In this document: positions 1-9,832 of the stretch, one piece after another
How positions within the stretch are numbered: the first letter of the stretch is position 1
Layout of the letters: each line of letters starts with the position of its first letter
Assembly (NCBI RefSeq): GCF_014643175.1
Contig: NZ_BMJH01000002.1
Span: forward strand, 620,001 to 684,000
From: Hoyosella rhizosphaerae
GTDB taxonomy: Bacteria; Actinomycetota; Actinomycetes; Mycobacteriales; Mycobacteriaceae
Length of the DNA: 64,000 nt
Reading direction: 5' to 3'
Translations under genes and position numbers: made by a program
Notes under the pieces: model-generated
The model's database searches: none
What the model was told of the DNA's origin: nothing
The model's input: the letters and a program-made list of their open reading frames with translations, nothing else

Positions 1-932
1 TTCCCGGCTACCCAACGACGCATGGGACGATCGAATTCCGCGAAGCCGCCGCGAAGTCTATGGAGCGTCGCTACGGCATTGCGGGAATCGACCCGGCTGC
101 CGTTTTGCCCGCGATTGGCACCAAAGAAATGATCGCGTGGTTGCCGAGGCTGCTCGCCGTTCAGGCAGGCGATACCGTGGTGATACCCGAACTGGCGTAT
201 CCCACGTACGAGGTCGGTGCGCTACTTGCCGGTGCAAGTGTTCTTCGTGCCGACAGTACTGTCGCGATCGGCCCTCAACGGGTTTCGATGATTTTTCTTA
301 ATTCGCCATCAAACCCCACAGGGCGCGTACTCGGTGTTGATCACCTTCGCAAGGTGGTGGATTGGGCCCGCGAACGCGGCATCATTGTCGTTTCCGACGA
401 GTGCTATCTCGGACTGGGATGGGACACCCAACCAGTTTCCGTGCTTGATCCTGCAGTGTGCGGAGGCAACCTCGACGGGTTGCTCGCAGTCCACTCACTG
501 TCTAAAACCTCCAACTTGGCCAGCTACCGGGCTGGTTTTGTTGTCGGAGACCCCGAACTTGTCGGCGACTTACTTGCGGTTCGCAAGCATGCGGGGATGA
601 TGGTTCCACTTCCAATCCAGGCGGCAGCCACAGCGGCGATGGCCAACGATGAGCATGAAGCCGAGCAGAAGGAACGCTACCGCCGCCGTCGAACCATCCT
701 GCTTGAGGCTGTCCGGTCGGCGGGATTCACCGTTGATTACTCCGAGGCCGGTCTCTATCTGTGGGCTACACGCGACGAGCCCTGTCGTGACACCGTCCAG
801 TGGCTCGCAGAGCGCGGAATCCTTGCTGCGCCTGGGGAGTTTTACGGCCCCACTGGCAATAAACACGTCCGAATCGCGCTCACCGCGAGCGATGAACGCA
901 TCAACACCGCCGCGCACAGGATTTCTGCTTAG
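1..932 (+). CDS. dapC: N-succinyldiaminopimelate aminotransferase DapC, 5' end cut by window
   Basis: PLP-dependent fold-type I aminotransferase of the succinylase branch of lysine/meso-diaminopimelate synthesis, acting in the cytoplasm before DapE. The reading frame is open from base 3, so the gene starts outside the window; about 310 codons are visible and roughly the first 50 residues are missing compared with the family. Seen: the NSPSNPTG motif, SDECY, and SLSKTSN with the Schiff-base lysine (codon near 504). DapD and DapE are also in this window, which supports the pathway assignment. Related aminotransferases share these motifs, so the substrate is inferred from context. Confidence 0.85.
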   Translation, partial: PGYPTTHGTIEFREAAAKSMERRYGIAGIDPAAVLPAIGTKEMIAWLPRLLAVQAGDTVVIPELAYPTYEVGALLAGASVLRADSTVAIGPQRVSMIFLNSPSNPTGRVLGVDHLRKVVDWARERGIIVVSDECYLGLGWDTQPVSVLDPAVCGGNLDGLLAVHSLSKTSNLASYRAGFVVGDPELVGDLLAVRKHAGMMVPLPIQAAATAAMANDEHEAEQKERYRRRRTILLEAVRSAGFTVDYSEAGLYLWATRDEPCRDTVQWLAERGILAAPGEFYGPTGNKHVRIALTASDERINTAAHRISA

Positions 933-945
933 GGTTCAAAACCCT
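931..945 (+). terminator. Small hairpin over the dapC stop codon
   Basis: AGGGTT-CAA-AACCCT forms a 6-bp stem with a 3-base loop and begins inside the dapC stop codon. There is no T-tract, and the next gene starts 60 bases later on the same strand, so this is at best a weak terminator or attenuator. Confidence 0.22.
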
Positions 946-1005
946 GGCATTAGTGCGCTCCACTGCATTGCGCGGTACGGTGCTCATGGTAAGAGGAGGA
1001 CTGAC

Positions 1006-1371
1006 ATGGTGTTGCCACTGATCCCTATTGCAGTGGGAGTTGGGGTCGCCGCATTTGGTGCGGGAAGAAAATTCTTGAAAAACCTGGAAGTCACTAGGGC
1101 CGCAGACGAGGCAAAAGCGCAGGCGAGAGGTTCTTATCTCCAGCTCGCGTTCGCTGTGGACACAATTCGACACGATAATGACGAAGTCGCCGCTGAGCAC
1201 CTCGCGAGCGCAAAGGAATGCCTCGACAACGCCCGCGTTATGCTCAATGTTGCTACCACAGTAGAGGCTGCGGTTTCAGCCCAGGGCGTCATTACTGAGG
1301 GGTTTGAGCACATCGAACTGGCGTGCTCGGCACTGGGAATTGAGCCGCCACAGCGTTTTACTGAAATCTGA
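1006..1371 (+). CDS. Conserved hypothetical protein, 121 aa, N-terminal hydrophobic segment
   Basis: Starts at ATG 1006 behind the strong ribosome site AAGAGGAGGA (991-1000). Residues 1-20 are hydrophobic and glycine-rich (LPLIPIAVGVGVAAFGAG), which suggests a membrane anchor or signal-like segment. The rest is alanine-rich and probably helical, with acidic stretches and a conserved-looking ECLDNARVML segment. It lies between dapC and the acyl-CoA ligase; its stop is one base before the ligase GTG, so the two are probably co-translated. I do not recognise the family. It may be a small membrane-associated accessory protein, but no function can be read from it. Confidence 0.72.
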   Translation: MVLPLIPIAVGVGVAAFGAGRKFLKNLEVTRAADEAKAQARGSYLQLAFAVDTIRHDNDEVAAEHLASAKECLDNARVMLNVATTVEAAVSAQGVITEGFEHIELACSALGIEPPQRFTEI

Positions 1372-1372
1372 C

Positions 1373-2767
1373 GTGCTCCTACCATCACTGCTTGACCAGG
1401 GCGTCGATACTGACTCCGCCGTCACAATCGACGGCACTTCCTTCACTGCGCCCGCATTGTTGGGCGCGGCGAATGCCGTTGTGCCGCGACTGCACGGCGC
1501 ACATACCGTCGCTGTCCTGGCAGCCCCCACCGCCCATACAGTGGTCGCTATCGTTGGTGCGCTTCGGGCAGGTGTCACAGTGGTGCCGGTGCCGCCGGAC
1601 TCCGGCCCCGTCGAGATCAATCACATACTGAACGATTCGCAGGCGCAAGCCTGGCTCGGACCGTCACCTACGCTTGATGGCGTCAAGCCATTGCCTGTCG
1701 TTCCTGTGCGCGTTCACGCACGTGACTGGCATCAGCACCTTGAACCTCACCCTGACACACCAGCTTTCATCATGTACACCTCAGGCACCACCGGCTTACC
1801 CAAAGGTGCTGTCCTTACTCGGCGCGCAATCGCAGCGGGCCTTGATGCCCTTGCGGATGCGTGGGACTGGACTGCCCGCGACATTGTGGTGCACGGTCTA
1901 CCGCTGTTTCATGTGCATGGACTAATCCTTGGCCTGCTGGGTCCGCTGCGCTTCGGAAGCTCGCTGATCCACACAGGGAAACCGACGCCGCAGGCTTACG
2001 CCGAGGCGCCCGGCTCGCTGTACTTTGGTGTCCCCACGGTGTGGGCCAGGTTGGCAAAGGAACCTGACTATGCGCGTGCGATTGCCGATGCGCGCCTGTT
2101 GGTGTCGGGCAGTGCCTCGCTGCCCGAGACGGTGTTCGAAAAAATTGCGGAGCTCACTGGGCACGAGATCGTTGAGCGATACGGGATGACTGAAACACTT
2201 ATCACGGTGAGTGCGCGTGCCGACGGTCCGCGAAAGCCCGGCTGGGTCGGTGTGGCACTACGTGGTGTTGAGACTCGAATTGTTGATGACAACGGGTGTG
2301 TAGTCCCACACGATGGCAACAGCATCGGAGTGCTTCATGTGCGCGGGCCGATGGTGAGCAGCGGCTACTTTCGGCGCCCTGACGCAAACGCAGAAGCATT
2401 CACCGCCGACGGCTGGTTTATCACCGGTGACATCGCGATGATCGACCCACAGGGATGCCACCGTATTGTTGGTCGGGCGTCGACTGACCTTATTATGACT
2501 GGCGGATACAAGGTCGGTGCGGGTGAAGTGGAGAATGCGCTTCTCAGCCACCCCGCAGTGGTTGAGGCCGCTGTAGTAGGCAAAGCTGACCATGATCTTG
2601 GCGAACGAATAGTTGCCTACGTCGTGGGCAGCGTTGCTGATCCTGACGAACTGATCACGTGGGTTTCAGATCGCGTGTCGCACCACAAACGACCACGAGA
2701 AATCCACTTTGTGGAATCGCTGCCTCGCAACGCGATGGGAAAAATCCAGAAAACGATGCTGCAATAG
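1373..2767 (+). CDS. fadD36: Acyl-CoA synthetase, FadD36 type
   Basis: ATP-dependent fatty acyl-CoA ligase of the ANL superfamily, 464 aa. It activates a carboxylic acid as acyl-AMP and transfers it to CoA. The AMP-binding P-loop YTSGTTGLPKGAV lies near residues 135-147; ERYGMTET, GWFITGDIA and MGKIQKTML (catalytic C-terminal lysine) follow in the usual order. I start it at GTG 1373, directly after the previous stop, because the N-terminus then matches what I recall of mycobacterial FadD36 (LASL..., VDG..., PVVPVPPD, DSQAQAWLGP). The true substrate is unknown. Distant relatives include malonyl-CoA synthetases, so a short-chain or dicarboxylic substrate is possible. Confidence 0.85.
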   Translation: MLLPSLLDQGVDTDSAVTIDGTSFTAPALLGAANAVVPRLHGAHTVAVLAAPTAHTVVAIVGALRAGVTVVPVPPDSGPVEINHILNDSQAQAWLGPSPTLDGVKPLPVVPVRVHARDWHQHLEPHPDTPAFIMYTSGTTGLPKGAVLTRRAIAAGLDALADAWDWTARDIVVHGLPLFHVHGLILGLLGPLRFGSSLIHTGKPTPQAYAEAPGSLYFGVPTVWARLAKEPDYARAIADARLLVSGSASLPETVFEKIAELTGHEIVERYGMTETLITVSARADGPRKPGWVGVALRGVETRIVDDNGCVVPHDGNSIGVLHVRGPMVSSGYFRRPDANAEAFTADGWFITGDIAMIDPQGCHRIVGRASTDLIMTGGYKVGAGEVENALLSHPAVVEAAVVGKADHDLGERIVAYVVGSVADPDELITWVSDRVSHHKRPREIHFVESLPRNAMGKIQKTMLQ

Positions 2768-2837
2768 ATTTGGTGCGTATGCCACGAAAGCGCTACTGGC
2801 ACAGGCTAGTCTCCTCTTGAGAGCAGAGGAGCAATAC

Positions 2838-3527
2838 ATGGCGAACCCTGGACTGACCGGTGCACATCGGTTTCCGGCGCCGTGTTCTCATGTTCATTCT
2901 GTTAATCAATGGATTTTTGCGCAGTGGTTTCCCGCCGTCATGGGCCTTTCCGAATTGGGCGGACTACGTGTGGAGCGCGCACGACTGGTTAGCCAAGCAC
3001 AAGGTTGCACTTTAGAGATTGGTGCAGGCAACGGCTACAACGTCCCGCACTACACTCCGATGGTCACTGAGCTAGTACTTACCGACGCGAACACTCACAT
3101 GCTCAAGAGACTAAGGCGAACGGCGGCAGTGAAATCGCCACCTGTCCCGACTGTGCGAATTACGCAAGCAGATGCGCAAGCACTCCCATTCCCGGACGGC
3201 TCCTTCGACACTGTGGTGGGAACATTTGTGCATTGTTCTGTGCCCAACCCCCAGGCCGCGTTAGCTGAGGTCGCACGCGTCCTGCGTCCAGGTGGGCGGT
3301 ATCTGTTCTTTGAGCATGTGCGTGCGCCTGACGGGTCATTGCTGGCCCGCATTCAGGACGCGGTGGAACCACTGCATGTGCTCGCCACAGCGGGGTGCCA
3401 CCCGAACCGCCGCACGGTGGAACTATTGCGGGACTCTGAGTTGACGGTGCGCAGCTTAGTGCGGGGGCGCGTGCCGTGCGCGATAGCAACGGTGCGGCCA
3501 ACGATCAGTGGCGTAGCGATTCTGTGA
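2838..3527 (+). CDS. SAM-dependent methyltransferase, class I
   Basis: A 229-aa Methyltransf_11-type protein. Motif I is LEIGAGNGYN (residues 59-68), the acidic residue after strand 2 is in VLTDAN, and VARVLRPGGRYLFFEHV is the typical post-motif region. The start is ATG 2838 preceded by GAGCAGAGGAGCAA. The overall pattern resembles small-molecule or METTL7-like methyltransferases, but the acceptor cannot be deduced. It may be read through from the acyl-CoA ligase (70-base gap). Its last 23 bases overlap the end of the convergent permease gene. Confidence 0.8.
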   Translation: MANPGLTGAHRFPAPCSHVHSVNQWIFAQWFPAVMGLSELGGLRVERARLVSQAQGCTLEIGAGNGYNVPHYTPMVTELVLTDANTHMLKRLRRTAAVKSPPVPTVRITQADAQALPFPDGSFDTVVGTFVHCSVPNPQAALAEVARVLRPGGRYLFFEHVRAPDGSLLARIQDAVEPLHVLATAGCHPNRRTVELLRDSELTVRSLVRGRVPCAIATVRPTISGVAIL

Positions 3528-4941
3528 ACCCGTGATCGCTGAGCAGGTGATCGTGTGGAGGTTGCCGCGCATTGTGCCGATGAGTCAACACGGCCGCGAC
3601 GGTCAGTAGGAGGCAGAAAACGCCAGTGGTAATGAGCTGTTCCCGCGCGGCAGTGTCCGTCATCATCAGGACGATCAAACCGCCAAGCATTGCGAGTGTG
3701 GCCCACGTTAGGTAGGGGAAGAGCCACATCTTGACTGCTAGTGGGCCCTGGCGTTCGAGTTGACGGCGTAGTCGCAGTTGCGCCACAGCGATAAAGATCC
3801 AAATGACAAGCAGTGATGCGCCCACAGCGTTGAGCAGTATTCCGAGGAGGCTGTCGGGCAGCAGCCAGATCAAGATGACGCTGACGAAACTGAAAAATAC
3901 TGAGAGCAGCACGCCGAAGATCGGCACTTCGTTGCGCGACAAACGGGTGAGGATGCGGGGCCCATCGCCCCGACTTGCGAGCGAGTACGCCATGCGTGAG
4001 GTCGCATACATTTGGGCGTTGTATGCAGAGAGCAGAGCGGCGACGACAACGAACTCCATGAAGCCAGCAACGTATGGGATTCCAGCTAAATTGAGCACCG
4101 AAACGAATGGGCTCTGAGCGAGGTTTTCTGAGTTCCAGGGCAGCAGGAAGACCATGATGGCCACGGAGCCGATGTAGAAGAGACTGATACGCCAGATGAC
4201 GCTCCGTACGGCAAAGCCGATGCTGCGCTCTGGGTCTTTCGACTCAGCGGCTGCGATAGTCACGATCTCGATGCCACCAAAAGCGAACGCAACGATCAGG
4301 AGTCCGGCTGCGATGCCTTCAATTCCGTTGGGTAGGAACCCACCGTGATCGACCAGGTTCGTAAAACCAACAGGTGAGGTGTTGGGGAAGATGCCAAAGA
4401 TGAGCAGCACACCAACGATGAGGAAGCCGACGATAACGGCCACCTTGATCAGTGCGAACCAAAACTCAAACTCACCGAAGTTGGCAACCCTTGACAAGTT
4501 CACAGCGGCGAAGAAAGTCACAATGATCGCGGCGATAACCCACTGCGGAATGTCCGGCCACCACGTGTGCATGATTGCGGAGGCGCCGGTGATTTCGGCG
4601 CCGATCACCATGATGAGGAGCGACCAGTACAACCATCCCATGACGAATCCGGCCCAGGGCCCGATGCCGATACGGGCATAGTGCGAGAACGAACCGCTAG
4701 CGGGAATGGCCGCACCCATTTCGCCAAGCATGCGCATGACGAAAACAACGATGATGCCTGCGATGCAGTACGAGATGAGGATAGCTGGCCCGGCGGTGGA
4801 GATTCCGGCCCCGGTGCCGAGGAACAGCCCGGCACCAATCGCGGAGCCAAGTCCCATCATGGTGAGGTGGCGAACCTTGAGGCTGTGGCCGAGGTTCTCT
4901 GAATCGGGCGCGGGTCTGCCCGATGTGGTGGTTGTTGTCAC
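3505..4941 (-). CDS. Amino-acid permease, APC superfamily (AAT family)
   Basis: A 478-aa cytoplasmic-membrane transporter with about 12 hydrophobic segments. After a short hydrophilic N-terminus comes SENLGHSLKVRHLTMMGLGSAIG, the signature region of the GABA/proline/aromatic amino-acid permeases (AnsP, GabP, ProY group), including the unwound TM1 motif GSAIGAGLFLGTG. The substrate cannot be assigned from sequence. It probably works as an H+-coupled symporter, as family members do. Its 3' end overlaps the methyltransferase gene tail to tail. It lies downstream of dapD on the same strand, separated by 120 bases that hold a small inverted repeat. Confidence 0.88.
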   Translation of the reverse strand: MTTTTTSGRPAPDSENLGHSLKVRHLTMMGLGSAIGAGLFLGTGAGISTAGPAILISYCIAGIIVVFVMRMLGEMGAAIPASGSFSHYARIGIGPWAGFVMGWLYWSLLIMVIGAEITGASAIMHTWWPDIPQWVIAAIIVTFFAAVNLSRVANFGEFEFWFALIKVAVIVGFLIVGVLLIFGIFPNTSPVGFTNLVDHGGFLPNGIEGIAAGLLIVAFAFGGIEIVTIAAAESKDPERSIGFAVRSVIWRISLFYIGSVAIMVFLLPWNSENLAQSPFVSVLNLAGIPYVAGFMEFVVVAALLSAYNAQMYATSRMAYSLASRGDGPRILTRLSRNEVPIFGVLLSVFFSFVSVILIWLLPDSLLGILLNAVGASLLVIWIFIAVAQLRLRRQLERQGPLAVKMWLFPYLTWATLAMLGGLIVLMMTDTAAREQLITTGVFCLLLTVAAVLTHRHNARQPPHDHLLSDHGFTESLRH

Positions 4942-5011
4942 TAAAGGTGTCCTTGCCTTTTAGCAGGTCAGCCTTCGGCCGCTGTGGGTTGGTGCGGCTG
5001 AAAGCTGTCTA

Positions 5012-5042
5012 TCGTGCCGAACGATTGTGTCGATCGGCACGA
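5012..5042 (-). terminator. Inverted repeat between dapD and the permease gene
   Basis: TCGTGCCGA (5012-5020) and TCGGCACGA (5034-5042) form a perfect 9-bp stem with a 13-base loop, 20 bases beyond the dapD stop on the dapD strand. No clear T-tract follows, so it is either an actinobacterial tail-less terminator of dapD or an operator for the permease. Confidence 0.4.
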
Positions 5043-5061
5043 CTTCATGCTTGGTGGATGA

Positions 5062-6039
5062 TTAGTCGTTGGCGTGGAGGGCTGCGTTGAGCTCGACGCC
5101 AGTTCCTTCGCGGGGAACAACTTCAACTGCGCCCGAAACTGAGTTTCTACGGAACAGTAGCCCGTCCTTGCCGCTGAGGTCACGAGCTTTCACTACAGTG
5201 CTCTGCCCGTCGGCGATGACAGTGACTTTCGTGCCTGCCGTGACGTAGAGGCCAGCTTCGATCACGCAATCGTTGCCTAGTGAAATACCTAGTCCGGCGT
5301 TCGCGCCAAGAAGGCATCGCTGCCCGACTGAAATTACTTCCTTGCCGCCGCCGGACAACGTGCCCATGATCGACGCGCCACCGCCAACGTCCGTTCCATC
5401 ATCAATTACAACACCCGCGGAGATGCGTCCCTCCACCATTGACGCCCCCAGGGTGCCAGCGTTGAAGTTCACGAAACCTTCGTGCATGACTGTGGTGCCG
5501 CTCGCGAGGTGAGCGCCGAGCCGGACACGGTCAGCGTCAGCGATGCGCACACCGCTCGGAATGACGTAATCAACAAGCCGCGGGAACTTGTCGATGCTGT
5601 ATACGGTCACAGGGCCGTGGCGGCGGAGTAGGGCGCGCACAGTTTCGAAACCGTCGACAGCGCACGGTCCGTAGTTTGTCCACACGACGTTGGCGAGCTT
5701 GCCGAATACGCCATCAAGGTTGACTCCGTGCGGTTTGACCAGTCGGTGCGAAATGAGGTGCAGTCGCAGGTATGCATCGTGCGCATCCAATGGTGCATCG
5801 GCGAGGTCAGCAATCGTCGTGCGGACTGCAACCTTGCGGACGCCGCGGTCGTCATCGGTGCCCACGAGGCTGATCAGATGCGACGGAGTTTCCGGTGTGT
5901 TGAGCACTTCTGTGCTCGCGGGGCCGAAATCGCCGAGCTGCGGTTCCGGGTACCACGTGTCAAGAACCACACCGTCGTTCGTGATGTTCGCAATGCCGAT
6001 CGCCTGGGCGCCTGTCGAAGAATTCACAGAAGTACTCAC
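5062..6039 (-). CDS. dapD: 2,3,4,5-tetrahydropyridine-2,6-dicarboxylate N-succinyltransferase DapD
   Basis: Transfers succinyl from succinyl-CoA to tetrahydrodipicolinate in the diaminopimelate/lysine pathway. The 325-aa protein has an alpha/beta N-terminal domain and then a left-handed beta-helix of hexapeptide repeats (from about VRIADADRVRLGAHLASGT through VIEAGLYVTAGT). The HEGFVNFNAGTLG and MVEGRISAGVVIDDGTDVGGGASIMG segments are characteristic of the actinobacterial long form. It is transcribed divergently from dapE across a 115-base spacer, the same arrangement as in M. tuberculosis (Rv1201c/Rv1202). Confidence 0.95.
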   Translation of the reverse strand: MSTSVNSSTGAQAIGIANITNDGVVLDTWYPEPQLGDFGPASTEVLNTPETPSHLISLVGTDDDRGVRKVAVRTTIADLADAPLDAHDAYLRLHLISHRLVKPHGVNLDGVFGKLANVVWTNYGPCAVDGFETVRALLRRHGPVTVYSIDKFPRLVDYVIPSGVRIADADRVRLGAHLASGTTVMHEGFVNFNAGTLGASMVEGRISAGVVIDDGTDVGGGASIMGTLSGGGKEVISVGQRCLLGANAGLGISLGNDCVIEAGLYVTAGTKVTVIADGQSTVVKARDLSGKDGLLFRRNSVSGAVEVVPREGTGVELNAALHAND

Positions 6040-6154
6040 GAAACAAAAGGGTACAGGTCGGCGCTGACAGTTCGGTACTGACAGGGGAGACTCTTGTGGC
6101 CCTAGTGTGAACCGCCGTACCCACCGCGGGAATGATTACCGTTAACCTGAAACG

Positions 6155-7219
6155 GTGACCCTGGACTTGCGCGCGAACCCGATCGAATTGACCGCTGCAC
6201 TCGTTGACGTCCCGAGCGTCTCTCGCAACGAGGAGGCTCTGACCGACATGGTCGAAGCGGCCTTGCGGGAGCAGACGTCTGGATATGAGATTGTCCGCTC
6301 GGGCAATGTGGTGCTAGCACGCACGAATCGAGGGTGTGCTCAGCGCGTCATTCTTGCTGGTCACCTGGATACAGTACCGATCGCAGATAATGTTCCGTCT
6401 CGGCGCGAGGGGGACATCCTGCACGGTTGCGGCACGGTGGACATGAAATCGGGCGACGCAGTGTTTTTGCACCTCGCAGCCACCTTAGAAAACCCGCGAT
6501 TCGATATCACCTTGATCTTTTACGACTGCGAAGAGATAGCAGCGGAGTTTAACGGTTTGGCGCGCATCGAACGCGAGATGCCCGAGTGGTTGTTGGCGGA
6601 CGTGGCCATTCTTGGCGAACCCACGGCCGGAGTGATTGAAGCGGGCTGCCAGGGAACACTGCGGGTTAACCTCGCCACGTCAGGGGTGCGGTCGCATTCT
6701 GCGCGCTCGTGGATGGGTGAGAACGCCATCCACAAACTCGCACCTGTATTGGAACGTCTGGCGAGGTATGAACCTCGCTCGGTCGACATTGATGGCTGTG
6801 TCTACCGGGAGGGCTTGTCTGCGGTGCGGATTGACGGCGGGGTAGCGGGCAATGTCATCCCCGATGTCGCCTCGGTTGACGTTAACTTTCGTTTTGCCCC
6901 AGACCGCTCGGAAGCACAGGCGTTGGAGCACGTGCGGGAGGTGTTTGAGGGAATCGACCTCGAGTGGAAGGTCACTGATAGTTCCGCTGGGGCGCTGCCC
7001 GGATTGTCGAACCCGGCGGCAGCTGAGTTGGTGGCGGCAGCGGGTTCCGTTCGCGCCAAATATGGTTGGACCGACGTTTCGAGGTTTGCCGCGCGTGGTG
7101 TTCCGGCGGTGAACCTCGGGCCTGGGGACCCGAATCTTGCACATCGTAGGGATGAACATGTTCCGGTCGCCCAGATCACCGAGGTAACCACTTTGCTCCG
7201 TAATTACTTGACGAGCTGA
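6155..7219 (+). CDS. dapE: Succinyl-diaminopimelate desuccinylase DapE
   Basis: M20-family zinc amidohydrolase, 354 aa, that removes succinate from N-succinyl-LL-diaminopimelate. Seen: the GHLDTVP metal/catalytic motif, the bridging aspartate in [13 protein letters not shown], and [12 protein letters not shown] (catalytic glutamate pair). The dimerisation domain follows [17 protein letters not shown], and the C-terminal [24 protein letters not shown] carries the last metal histidine. The start is GTG 6155; no strong ribosome site is visible. The last 16 bases overlap the convergent MMPL gene. Confidence 0.94.
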   Translation: MTLDLRANPIELTAALVDVPSVSRNEEALTDMVEAALREQTSGYEIVRSGNVVLARTNRGCAQRVILAGHLDTVPIADNVPSRREGDILHGCGTVDMKSGDAVFLHLAATLENPRFDITLIFYDCEEIAAEFNGLARIEREMPEWLLADVAILGEPTAGVIEAGCQGTLRVNLATSGVRSHSARSWMGENAIHKLAPVLERLARYEPRSVDIDGCVYREGLSAVRIDGGVAGNVIPDVASVDVNFRFAPDRSEAQALEHVREVFEGIDLEWKVTDSSAGALPGLSNPAAAELVAAAGSVRAKYGWTDVSRFAARGVPAVNLGPGDPNLAHRRDEHVPVAQITEVTTLLRNYLTS

Positions 7220-9333
7220 CTCACTAGGACGCGGTCGCCATCGTCGTCTCGGTGTCGTCCGCGTTTGGTGTCGGGTGTTCCTGGCCACCAAATTTTTGGA
7301 CCCACTTCGCGTACAACAGCGGGTACGAGCAATGAACGCATGATCAATGCGTCGAGCAAGACTCCGAACGCGACGATAAATGCGATTTGCGCCAGGAAGA
7401 GCAACGGAATCACCGCGAGCGCCGCAAAGGTCGCGGCGAGGACGATGCCAGCTGACGTAATAACACCGCCGGTGACAACGAGGGCTTTGAGCACTCCGTC
7501 GCGGGTACCGACTTTCAGGGTTTCTTCTCGCGCTCGGGTCATGAGGAAGATGTTGTAGTCGATCCCCAATGCGACGAGGAAAACGAACGCGAACAGCGGG
7601 ATTACGGGGTCTGCGCCGGGGAATCCGAGGATGTGGTTGAACACAATGGCGCTAACGCCGAGCGTGGCGGCGAATGACAGCACCACTGTTCCCATGAGGA
7701 AGAGAGGCGCAAGCAATGACCTGAGCAGCAGGGCAAGAATCGCAAACACCACAAGCACAACCAGTGGAATGATGACGTTGCGGTCGCGTTGAGATGTTTC
7801 GTTTGTGTCCAACTGGATCGCTGTTGGGCCACCTACCTGGGCATTTGCTCCGTTGATAGCCGACACTGCGGCGCGGAGTTCGCGCACGGTGCTTTCTGCG
7901 GCGGATGAGTCCGCCGCGTCGGTCAGCGTGGCTTGAATCTGGATGAGCCCATTGCGTACGAGTGGCGCGTTTGTGGCGGGGTCGACTAGCGGCTGGACCT
8001 CTGCCACGCCCGTGATGGAGCTGGCAGCGATGACGTCGTCAGCCCTGTCGGCGTTGGCGATGATGACTGCCGGTGAGCCAGTTCCGGCATCAAAGTGCCG
8101 TTCTAGGGCTTGCTGGCCCTGCTGCGACTCAACTTCGAGAAGGAAGAAGTCGGATTGCGCAACGCCGTCCGCCTTGAGCGTCGGCAGGAATGCGGCAAAC
8201 GCAAGGAGCACGAGAAGAGGCATCACCCAGTACCGCCGTGGATGAGCATCAATGCGGCGAGCCAGTCCGGACCAGAAGCGGGAGTGGCTTTCAGTGCGCG
8301 CTGCTGGTGCGTCGGTGAGCTTGGGGCGGGCGGGCCAAAATGCGCTGCGACCAAGCAACGCGAGGACCGCCGCGAGGAATGTCATCGTGGCTACGAACGA
8401 GGCAACGATGCCGATCGCGGCGACAGGTCCGAGCCCACGATTGGAGTTGAGGTCGGATAGAAGTAAACAGAGCACACCGGCAATCACGGTGCCAGCCGAT
8501 GCGGCGATCGGTGGCAATGCTGCTTTCCATGCTCGCACCATGGCGGTGAATCTGTCAGGTTGCGTGCGCAATTCTTCTCGGAACCGCGAGACGAGAAGGA
8601 GGGCGTAGTCGGTGGCCGCACCGAACACGAGGATGAAGAGAATGCCTTGACTTTGCCCGTTGAGTGTCACGACGTCCGCGTCGGCGAGAAGGTACACTAA
8701 GGAGCTGGCAAGGCTGAGGGCGAGGATCGCGCTGATGACAACAATGAAGGGGAGCAGGGGACTTCGGTAGACAACGACAAGAATGACGATGACGACGGAG
8801 GCCGCGACGATGAGGAGTAGGCCGTCGATTCCGGCAAACGCTGACTCGAAATCTGCCGATTGCCCCGCTGGACCCGTGACGAAAACGCTTAATCCTTCTG
8901 GTGCGGAAGAAAACTCGGTGCGCAGGTCCTTGATCGCATCGGTTACAGCATCGTTGGCCTCAAGAGGCGCAACTACTTGGAGTGCGTTGCCGTCTTGCGA
9001 AGGTATTGGTGGTGATGGTTGCTCGCTGAACAAGTCTGCTTGCGCAAATGCGGCGACAGTGTTGGCGAGGTATTCAGCATCATCGGGGGTTACGCCGTCG
9101 GATCTTTCAGCGATGATGATGGCAGGGATGGACGTAGTGTCGGCGAACTGTCTCTGCAGCTCTTGTACTTCGGTCGATTCAGCCGACGCAGGGAGGAACG
9201 AGGCGGCGTCGTTTACTTGGACTTCGCCTAGTTTTCCGGCAAAAGGCCCGGCAATGCCGCCGAGCGCCAGCCAACCAACCAGGAGCAGGGCTGGAATGAG
9301 CCACCGCAGCGGGCGTTTCGATAGAGTAGTCAT
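7204..9333 (-). CDS. MMPL/RND-superfamily transporter (YdfJ type)
   Basis: A 709-aa inner-membrane exporter with two repeated halves, each made of one TM segment, a large extracytoplasmic loop and a five-TM MMPL/SSD bundle. The first bundle includes [19 protein letters not shown] and the second [16 protein letters not shown]; the Asp-Tyr pairs are the expected proton-relay positions of MMPL proteins. The C-terminus is short, unlike the long tails of some mycolate exporters, which favours a drug or lipid efflux role. A MarR gene is divergent across a 44-base spacer with a 22-bp palindrome, so the pump is very likely under its control. Confidence 0.9.
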   Translation of the reverse strand: MTTLSKRPLRWLIPALLLVGWLALGGIAGPFAGKLGEVQVNDAASFLPASAESTEVQELQRQFADTTSIPAIIIAERSDGVTPDDAEYLANTVAAFAQADLFSEQPSPPIPSQDGNALQVVAPLEANDAVTDAIKDLRTEFSSAPEGLSVFVTGPAGQSADFESAFAGIDGLLLIVAASVVIVILVVVYRSPLLPFIVVISAILALSLASSLVYLLADADVVTLNGQSQGILFILVFGAATDYALLLVSRFREELRTQPDRFTAMVRAWKAALPPIAASAGTVIAGVLCLLLSDLNSNRGLGPVAAIGIVASFVATMTFLAAVLALLGRSAFWPARPKLTDAPAARTESHSRFWSGLARRIDAHPRRYWVMPLLVLLAFAAFLPTLKADGVAQSDFFLLEVESQQGQQALERHFDAGTGSPAVIIANADRADDVIAASSITGVAEVQPLVDPATNAPLVRNGLIQIQATLTDAADSSAAESTVRELRAAVSAINGANAQVGGPTAIQLDTNETSQRDRNVIIPLVVLVVFAILALLLRSLLAPLFLMGTVVLSFAATLGVSAIVFNHILGFPGADPVIPLFAFVFLVALGIDYNIFLMTRAREETLKVGTRDGVLKALVVTGGVITSAGIVLAATFAALAVIPLLFLAQIAFIVAFGVLLDALIMRSLLVPAVVREVGPKIWWPGTPDTKRGRHRDDDGDRVLVSQLVK

Positions 9334-9341
9334 CCAAACCT

Positions 9342-9363
9342 ATTATTCAGCACGCTGAACAAT
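9342..9363. promoter_or_regulatory. Likely MarR operator between the MMPL pump and marR
   Basis: A 22-bp palindrome with arms ATTATTCAGC and GCTGAACAAT around a 2-base centre; nine of ten arm pairs match. It fills most of the 44-base divergent spacer and would overlap both promoters. Size and symmetry fit MarR dimers. The site is seen; the binding is inferred. Confidence 0.72.
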
Positions 9364-9377
9364 TCGCAAGGGCAACG

Positions 9378-9815
9378 GTGTACATGGACGATGACCTCAC
9401 ACAATGGCCGACGGGAAGGCTGCTTTCGGTTGCTGCGAGGAGGCTCGAACATACGTGGGAGGCAATTCTTGCCGAACATGGGCTGACCCATGCAGGGTTA
9501 GTGGCGCTGCACTGCATCACCGACACACCGCAATATCAACGCGAAATTGCACAGCAATGCCGCGTGACCGACCAAACGATGAGCCGCACGCTCGACGGCC
9601 TCGCTCGTCAGGGGTATGTAGCGCGGGAGACCGATCCTGAAGACGGGCGACGCATGCGAGTGCGTGCCACGGAAGAAGGGAAAAGGCTCTACATCGAAAT
9701 TGTTGAACGGGAACAGCAAGATTCGCGCCTTCTCGCTGGTTTACCCGAACATGAAGAGCTTCGTAGGTTGCTACTTGCCCTCATCAACCACCTCGAAACT
9801 CCCGCGACGAGCTAG
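9378..9815 (+). CDS. MarR-family transcriptional regulator
   Basis: A 145-aa winged-helix regulator. The order is an N-terminal dimerisation helix, HTH (QREIAQQCRVTDQTMSRTLDGLARQGYVARE), wing with TDPEDGRRMRVRATEEGK, and a C-terminal dimerisation helix. DPEDGRR is the typical MarR wing signature. The start is GTG 9378, or ATG 9384 two codons later. The divergent MMPL pump and the palindrome between them suggest an autoregulated repressor of efflux that responds to a small ligand not identifiable here. Confidence 0.9.
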   Translation: MYMDDDLTQWPTGRLLSVAARRLEHTWEAILAEHGLTHAGLVALHCITDTPQYQREIAQQCRVTDQTMSRTLDGLARQGYVARETDPEDGRRMRVRATEEGKRLYIEIVEREQQDSRLLAGLPEHEELRRLLLALINHLETPATS

Positions 9816-9832
9816 TGCGATAGTCTCGCCGC

